Source: Gonium pectorale (lineage: Eukaryota; Chlorophyta; Chlorophyceae; Chlamydomonadales; Volvocaceae). From it: a stretch of DNA of 10,332 nucleotides. The DNA lies in contig LSYV01000133.1 of the NCBI GenBank assembly GCA_001584585.1, positions 15,221-25,552 of the forward strand. Reading direction: 5' to 3'. Each line of letters starts with the position of its first letter. Position 1 is the first letter of the stretch. The notes under the pieces were generated by a model. That model was not told the DNA's origin, ran no database searches, and saw nothing but the letters and a program-made list of their open reading frames with translations. The position numbers were made by a program, and so were the translations under genes. Shown piece by piece: positions 1 to 6,300 of this stretch.

Positions 1-223
1 GCCGGGGAGGCGAAGGCAAGGGAGGCGAAGGAAAAGGAGGCGAAGGCGGGGGAGGCAGAGGTGGGGGAGGTGAAGGCGAGGGAGGCGAAGGCAAGGGAGG
101 CGAAGGCGGGGGAGGCAGAGGTGGGGGAGGTGAAGGCGAGGGAGGCGAAGGCAAGGGAGGCGAAGGCGGGGGAGGCAGAGGCGGGGGAGGTGAAGGCGGG
201 GGAGGCGGGGGAGGCGGGGGAGG
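1..223 (-). repeat. Coding Pro/Ser repeat with an exact 60-bp tandem duplication
   Basis: On the plus strand the tract is a G-rich array of GGAGGCGAAGG-type units. Bases 61-120 and 121-180 are identical over all 60 positions, and 1-60 is a diverged third copy. On the coding strand each 60-bp unit encodes 20 residues of Pro with interspersed Ser and Leu, so unit changes alter tail length without shifting frame. Confidence 0.85.
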
Positions 224-314
224 CGACCGCCAGGATGCCAGCGCCATCAGCGTGCGCCCGGTGCCGAGGTCCACAAACGGCAAGTTGTCGCCCATTTCGC
301 CTGGCTCATCGCCC
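1..314 (-). CDS. Exon 8 (partial): closing half-blade fused to Pro/Ser-rich tail
   Basis: It follows a GCATGCAG acceptor in phase 2. The first 27 residues are the N-terminal half of a blade: [26 protein letters not shown]. The frame then passes without a stop through Ser-Trp-Arg-Ser into a Pro-rich stretch of [15 protein letters not shown] and similar units that continues to the window edge. This half complements the half blade in exon 1. The Pro-rich part resembles hydroxyproline-rich stalks of algal pherophorins and extensin-like wall proteins. That family link is by composition only. What follows to the left is unseen. Confidence 0.8.
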
Positions 315-3300
315 CTGCATGCAGTGGAGGACCCGCGCGCCCGGGGCCAGGTAAAGTGGACATGAAAGGCATCTCTTTTATCTCAGGAGGGTGGGTCAGG
401 AGACCTGGTACGGACGTAGGACGTAGGACGTACAAGCCAAACACCGGGTCAGCTAAACGTACGCCGGGGCAGCCATTCAAGTGTTAAGCGAAACGCCTCC
501 AGGGCAGCTGAATGGTTACCTAAACGCCGCACTAGCATCAGAGTTGTGCTAATACCTCCTAACGGTAAGCAAACGGTTAGCGAGGCCCCTAATTACGCCA
601 GTAGCGCCTGGCATTTTAACCAGGCTAAACCGGTTAGGGCCCGGTCACATATGCCGTACACACCAGGCCGTGACTGCCGTACACGTGTGTGACACGGCCC
701 AGCCAGGCCAACACACCCCCACGCTGGGAATGAATGCACCCATTTTTGTATCCCCCTTCGCGCACTCGGCCGACCTGCCCATCCCCGTGCAGTTGGGGTC
801 TATATGGACCAGATACCGGGCGGCAAGCCCTTGATAATGTATGGCCGTGAACGAAGTGGCATGCGACACTTGATGCAGAAAGCGAGAAATTGCACGTCCG
901 CGCGCGTTCAATACAAAATCCAAGGCGTTGTTTCAGCGGTCCTAAACAGCATGTATCATCCCGACAATCACCTGAGGCCAGAAGTGCACCATCCTCTCTT
1001 ACTGTAGCAGCAATTGATGGCAAGAGTAACCCAATCCATGCGGGACCATGTGTCCAAAAAGTGCACATCCCCAAAGGACTACCAGGAAAAAATGAATTTC
1101 GTAAAGTATCCATTGGACCAGACCTGCTGCCGTTCTCCTCGAGGTGTGCGTGCGAGCGAACATGTACGGCAGGTCTTTTATGTCTAGGCAACATGCCAGC
1201 GCGCGGCACTTGCACCAAACAGTAGGTAAAGCAAGAAGTGTCGGTTGAAGCCACTGGTTGAAGCAGTAAGGGTCGGTCACACAATACCTAGCTTCGCCGG
1301 AATTATGAGCCTTAGTGAACTCAATATCACGGTTAACCCCCAATGATCACACAAATGATGATACGCCCGGTCATACACCGAGGCATGTATGTGTTAAGTG
1401 GGTGGACTGTGGTGTGGGCTCCGGCAGCTCAGAGCCCTGTACACCGCCCACCACCGCGAGGGTTGAGGACCACACAGTGGGCTACAGTCCGGCTCACGCC
1501 CTAGCTGGGTTGTCTGATGGGTCGTATCGCCACCTCTCCAGCTACACGCGTACACGATGTGGGCACATGGGTCAGGGTGCGTGCCTGCCTGCTAATAAGC
1601 AATGATTGCCTCTGTGTCCCGTGGTTCGCCGGCCGTTTATGGTTCTCCCGAAGCGTTACGGGGCCAGGAGCAGCACGTTTGCTGGGTCGTAAGCTGTGGC
1701 CGGCGGGCCCACGCATGCTCAGCAGTAGACGCCCGCTGTCAGCCCACGCCGACACTCCCACACTCATGCAGCCCCGTTGCCGACCCCACACCGGACACCG
1801 ACCCCATAACTCACCTGTTTTTGTTGTCACCGTAGCCGAACACGTGTGCAGTCTCGAATCCAGCCCCCTTGCCAACCCCAACACGCACACAACCCCAAAT
1901 ACTCACCGGTCGTTGTCGTCGCCGTAGCCGAGCTTCTCACCGCCGCCCCAGCACTTTATTTTTCCGTTGTCCAAAACTGCGCAATTATGCACAACGCCTG
2001 CTGCCACTGTCATCGCCGTCCGCCCAGTGCCGAGGTCCACAAACGGCAAGCTGTTGCCCATCTCGCCTGGGTTATCGCCCCTGCAGCAGTGGAGAAACCG
2101 GGGCGAGGGAAAGAAATATGCAAGGAAGGTAGGCGTCATCTATTAGATAGAAGGGTGGGCCAGGAGACCCGGTAGGTAGGCTGCGACCCCGTAGCGTGCC
2201 AGTTTCTTTGGACGCCACTTTGTGTCTAAGAAACCGCTCCCCGCCTGGGTTGACCCATGTATGGAAGCCCCCAGGCTGGACAACCATCGCAACACACCGG
2301 TTAAGCCCCCATTGTGCCCGATTAACTATTTGTAATTCATCTATGAGTGGCAGGGCTACCGTCGAGTTACAGGGTCAGGATTCTGACCCCGTCACCAGCC
2401 CCGGAGCAGCATGTTTGCTGGGTCGTAATAAGCCATGGCCTTCGGGCCCACACATGCTCAGAAGTAGGCGCCCACTGTCAGCCCACATCGAGACTCCCAC
2501 ACTTATCCAGCCCCTTGCCAACCCCAACACGCACACAAGCCCAATTACTCACCTGGTGTTATTGTCACCGTAGCCGAGCCGCCCATAATCTCTGTAACCC
2601 CAGCACACTCGGGGAATGGGGTCTGCTTCATATCGGGACTTTGCTTCGTTACCGCTTCGTTGCCGCTTCATCACGGCTTCATACCGGCTGCCAAGGAGGA
2701 ATGAAGCGAAGGAACTGTGAAGGTCTGTCATCCTATTCAAGTTAACGACTAGGTTCTCGTTGGTGGATTCATCATCAAAGCCCTTGAGCGCAAGAACTTC
2801 ACAGCTACCAGCAATTTCGTCTTAACATCTCCATTGCACTATACTTAAGGTGTTCCATGCTAAGTCGTTGCAATATAGGACTTGTTTTGCGTTTGGTAGA
2901 GGATGCGAGGCACTTCATACGCGTTAACACAACATGCGAATGCTCGCTTCGTTGCAGCAAGCACGAAGATGAAGCAAGCAAAAGAACACCAGCGACCAAA
3001 GAAGCTGATGCTCATAATTACCTGACCTTCAGGTATAGAGCATCAAAGGCGCAGAGAACGTATCGAGCTGGTTTCCAATTGTACCCGTGACCGCGGACCT
3101 CCACGAGCAAGGTGCTGCACATGAATGCGTCACCTGACTATGGAGTCCGGCGGGAGCCGTAGGACAGTGGGCGGCCACAAGGTATGATGCCAGGTGCCAA
3201 TGACGAGCCCTAAGGAGGGGCCGGGGATGTGGGCCATAATTGGCCGCCGCCCCCCTTGCGGCCTACTCATTGCAATTCGGCACCGCGTGCTGCGGTCCGT

Positions 3301-6300
3301 TTCAGTACTTTTCTATTTGCCCTCCCCCGCCCCTTCCCCCCCTCGCCCGCGGCGCAGCTGTGGCTGGTGGCCGACGAGCCCGCTGCGCACTTGACTTTTC
3401 CGTTGTCCAGCACTGCACAAGTATGCCAATAGCCTGCTGTCACTGCCACCGCCGTCCGCCCAGTGCCGAGGTCCACAAACGGCAAGCTGTCGCCCATCTC
3501 GCCTGGGTTATCGCCCCTGCAGCAGTGGAGGACCCGGGGCGAGGGAAAGAACAAGTAGGGGAAAAGCTTCCTTGAAGCTTGGAAAAGGGCGGAGCCCCGT
3601 GAGACCGTACTGGGAATATAAGTCCTGAAGGGTAGAACGTGTATGTGTACCGCAGCAGATGCATGGTCAGGGGCAACCGGTACGACATGACCCGCACCCG
3701 CACGCACCCGCCCTAATAAGGGGTAGGGGAGCGAGACAGAGAGGCACAATCGTGTCAGCCCGTGATGAACCTCGCTCAGTGTTTGTCCGCAAGTGGGCAC
3801 CAACGTTCAATAGAGAGACCCCGCTTGGCTTGTGCGGGTTGAGTCATGACCGTCCGGGTCCATTGGTATAAATGTACGGTTGCGAGAATTGTGAGCGCCA
3901 GCAAGGAACTCAGAGACCGGGCGTCTAGCAGCTGTATGTGCATATCAAACGGTATGATCCTGGCTTTTTTTCCGGTGCAGTAGGTGTTGTTTGGCTGGGG
4001 CAGCTTTCCGATGCTGACCAGCCAACGGACGCGTTGACCATCGTCAAATGCTAACCAACGGCCATGATATTCTACAAACATATAAGATGTACTAATTGTA
4101 TGAGACTGCATCAACTGGTTATGCGTGGGATGGACTTTGGTGCGGAGACCATACCCAATCCCAATGCCGCTTCGCGGCGGGGTCTCCGCCCAAACAAACA
4201 AGGTAGGTAGGCATCGTCTTTTATAAGGGTGGGTAGGCTGCGTGCCGGTGTCTTTGGACGCCACTTTATGTCGAAGACACCGCTCCCCGCCTGGGTTGAC
4301 CCCGGTATGGAAGCCCCCAGGCTGGACAACCAACCAAACACCACAGTTAAGCCCCAATTGTCACACACTAATTACAATGCATCTTCAAGAGGCAGGGCTA
4401 CCGTCCGCTTATGGGGTCAGGAGCAGCATGCACTCATGAGCAAGAATGCGTGAATGCGGTGGTGAACAGAGCGCCTGGCGGTACGGCATTCCCACATCAA
4501 GTGCAAACGGAACGATTTGACATTCCTACAGCATATAGAGCAGGCATCAATTGTTTCAGATCTGTACGAAGGCGATGGTCCGGCACTTCAGCTCGAGGGG
4601 CTGGCCCCGCCGTACAGGGAGCTGACCGGTCAACCCTGGTGCAATGCAAATTTTTGGGGGTCGGTTCCCTTTTCGACCTCTCATTCCCGGGTAACTAGCC
4701 TGCTCCTGAATTTGCAATGCAATAGGCAATGCATGCTTCCAGTGGCAACCAGCACCCCTGCGCTTGGTCTATTTCGGTGGAGAAAGGTTGCACAAGCAAC
4801 CGACCCCAACGTCGGGCCGCACCGGTTTCAGTTCACAGACCGAAGAGGCCCCGGTTCACAAACCAGAGCTCAACGTTCCGAGCAGTGCGAAAGAGGGTAC
4901 GGGCCTGCAATGGCGTGATGCTCTGTGCGCACACTCGCACACAGTGCCCGCGCTTGGGAAATGGAGGCACCGCGTTGGCGAGGGCAAGGGCTGTATGACT
5001 TCGGGTCGGTGTTGCAAGCTGGTGGCGGTTTGGCCGGGTGCAGGGGCTGTGCCAGCCGCAGGAGTTAGGCCGCTCCCGGGGGGTTACCTCGATAGGAGTG
5101 ACAAGGGGTCGATTCGACGGACTTCTTGCTCTGAGTCATTATTTTAACGCAATATTGTTAATGGAGCAGCATGTTAGCTGGGTCGTAATAAGCCGTGGCC
5201 GGCGGGCCCACGCATGCTCAGCATACGCAGTAGGCGCCCGCTGTCAGCCCACGCCGACACTCCCACACTCATCCAGCCCCGTTGCCGACCCCACACCGCA
5301 CACCGACCCCATAACTCACCTGTTTTTGTTGTCACCGTAGCCGAGCTGCCCATAAAATCCGTTGCCCCAGCACTTGACTCCTCCATTGTCCAGCACTGCG
5401 CAATTATGGTACTCGCCTGCTGCCACTGCCACCGCCGTCCGCCCAGTGCCGAGGTCCACAAACGGCAAGCTGTCGCCCATCTCGCCTGGGTTAGTGCCCC
5501 TGCAGCAGTGGAGGATCCCGGGCGGCGATGGAAAGAAACTACAAGGTAGGTAGGCATTATCTTGTAGCAGGGTGGGCCACGCCCGCCTGGGTTGACCCGG
5601 GTATGGAACCCTCCACGCTGGACAACCAATCCAATACCACGGTTAAGCCCCACTTCTGCCCCAATAAACTAATAACAATGCATCTTTAAGAGGCAGGGCT
5701 ACCGTCCGGTTACGGGGTCAGGAGCATCACGTTTGCTGGGTCGTAAGCTGTGGCCGGCGGGCCCATGCATGCTCAGCAGTAGGCGCCCGCTGTCAGCCCA
5801 CGCCGACAGCCCAGCCCACGTCGCGCCTTCGGGCGTGTATGGCCGTAGAGGCGGGCTCCCTCTTTCTATGAAGGTTTCTCTTTTTTCTGACACTCCCACA
5901 CTCATCCAGCCCCGTTGCGAACCCCACAATGCACACCGGCCCCATAACTCACCTGTTGTTATTGTCACCGTAGCCGAGCCGCCCATAATCTCCGTATCCC
6001 CAACACTTGACTTTTCTGTTGTCCAGCACTGCGCAACTATGTACAACGCCTGCTGCCACTGCCATCACCGTCCGCCCAGTACCGAGGTCCACAAACGGCA
6101 AGCTGTCGCCCATCTCGCCTGGGTTGTCGCCCCTGCAGCAGCGGAGGACCCGGGGCGAGGGAAAGAAAATACTAGGTAGGTAGGCATCGTATTTTAAAAG
6201 GGTGGGCCAGGAGACCCGGTAGGTAGGCTGCGACCCCGTAGCATGCCGGTTTCGTTTGACGCCACTTTGTGTCTAAGAAACCGCTCCCCGCCTGGGTTGA

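Larger units (their letters stand above)
315..1906 (-). repeat. Intron 7 (1592 nt): fragmented backbone with unidentified insertions and an exon relic
   Basis: Backbone pieces are at 315-412 (CAGTGGAGGACCC, GGAGGGTGGGTCAGGAGACC), 1323-1362 (ATCACGGTTAACCCCCAATG) and about 1640-1814 (GGAGCAGCACGTTTGCTGGG, CCGGCGGGCCCACGCATGCT). Between them, 413-1322 and 1363-1640 match nothing else in the window. Frames cross them on both strands, but no domain is recognisable and none is convincing. A hairpin GCCTGG/CCAGGC lies at 606-625. An exon relic and a LINE relic lie at 1815-1859. Acceptor GCATGCAG and donor GTGAGT are intact. Confidence 0.65.
3517..5319 (-). repeat. Intron 5 (1803 nt): backbone carrying two large insertions
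   Basis: Backbone pieces lie at 3517-3558, 4192-4430 and 5163-5319. Two foreign segments separate them, about 3559-4191 and 4431-5162. Subtracting both leaves a normal intron copy of about 440 nt. GTGAGT and CTGCAG splice signals are intact. Confidence 0.75.

Noticed and set aside
61..354. Plus-strand frame rich in Glu-Ala-Gly-Lys repeats
   Set aside because: It is the antisense of the Pro-rich tail. The minus-strand frame is continuous with an RCC1 half-blade behind a proper acceptor, so the plus frame is a shadow.
634..1284. Minus-strand frame of 216 codons in intron 7
   Set aside because: Overlapping frames on both strands are similarly open in this GC-rich region, and none shows a family motif or sits next to splice signals in the gene's frame.
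3776..4357. Minus-strand frame of 193 codons with a protein-like stretch
   Set aside because: It crosses the palindromic right end and the intron backbone, has no recognisable domain, and its left part is repeat-derived. A faint resemblance to a deubiquitinase-type motif (WLAFDD) is too weak to claim.
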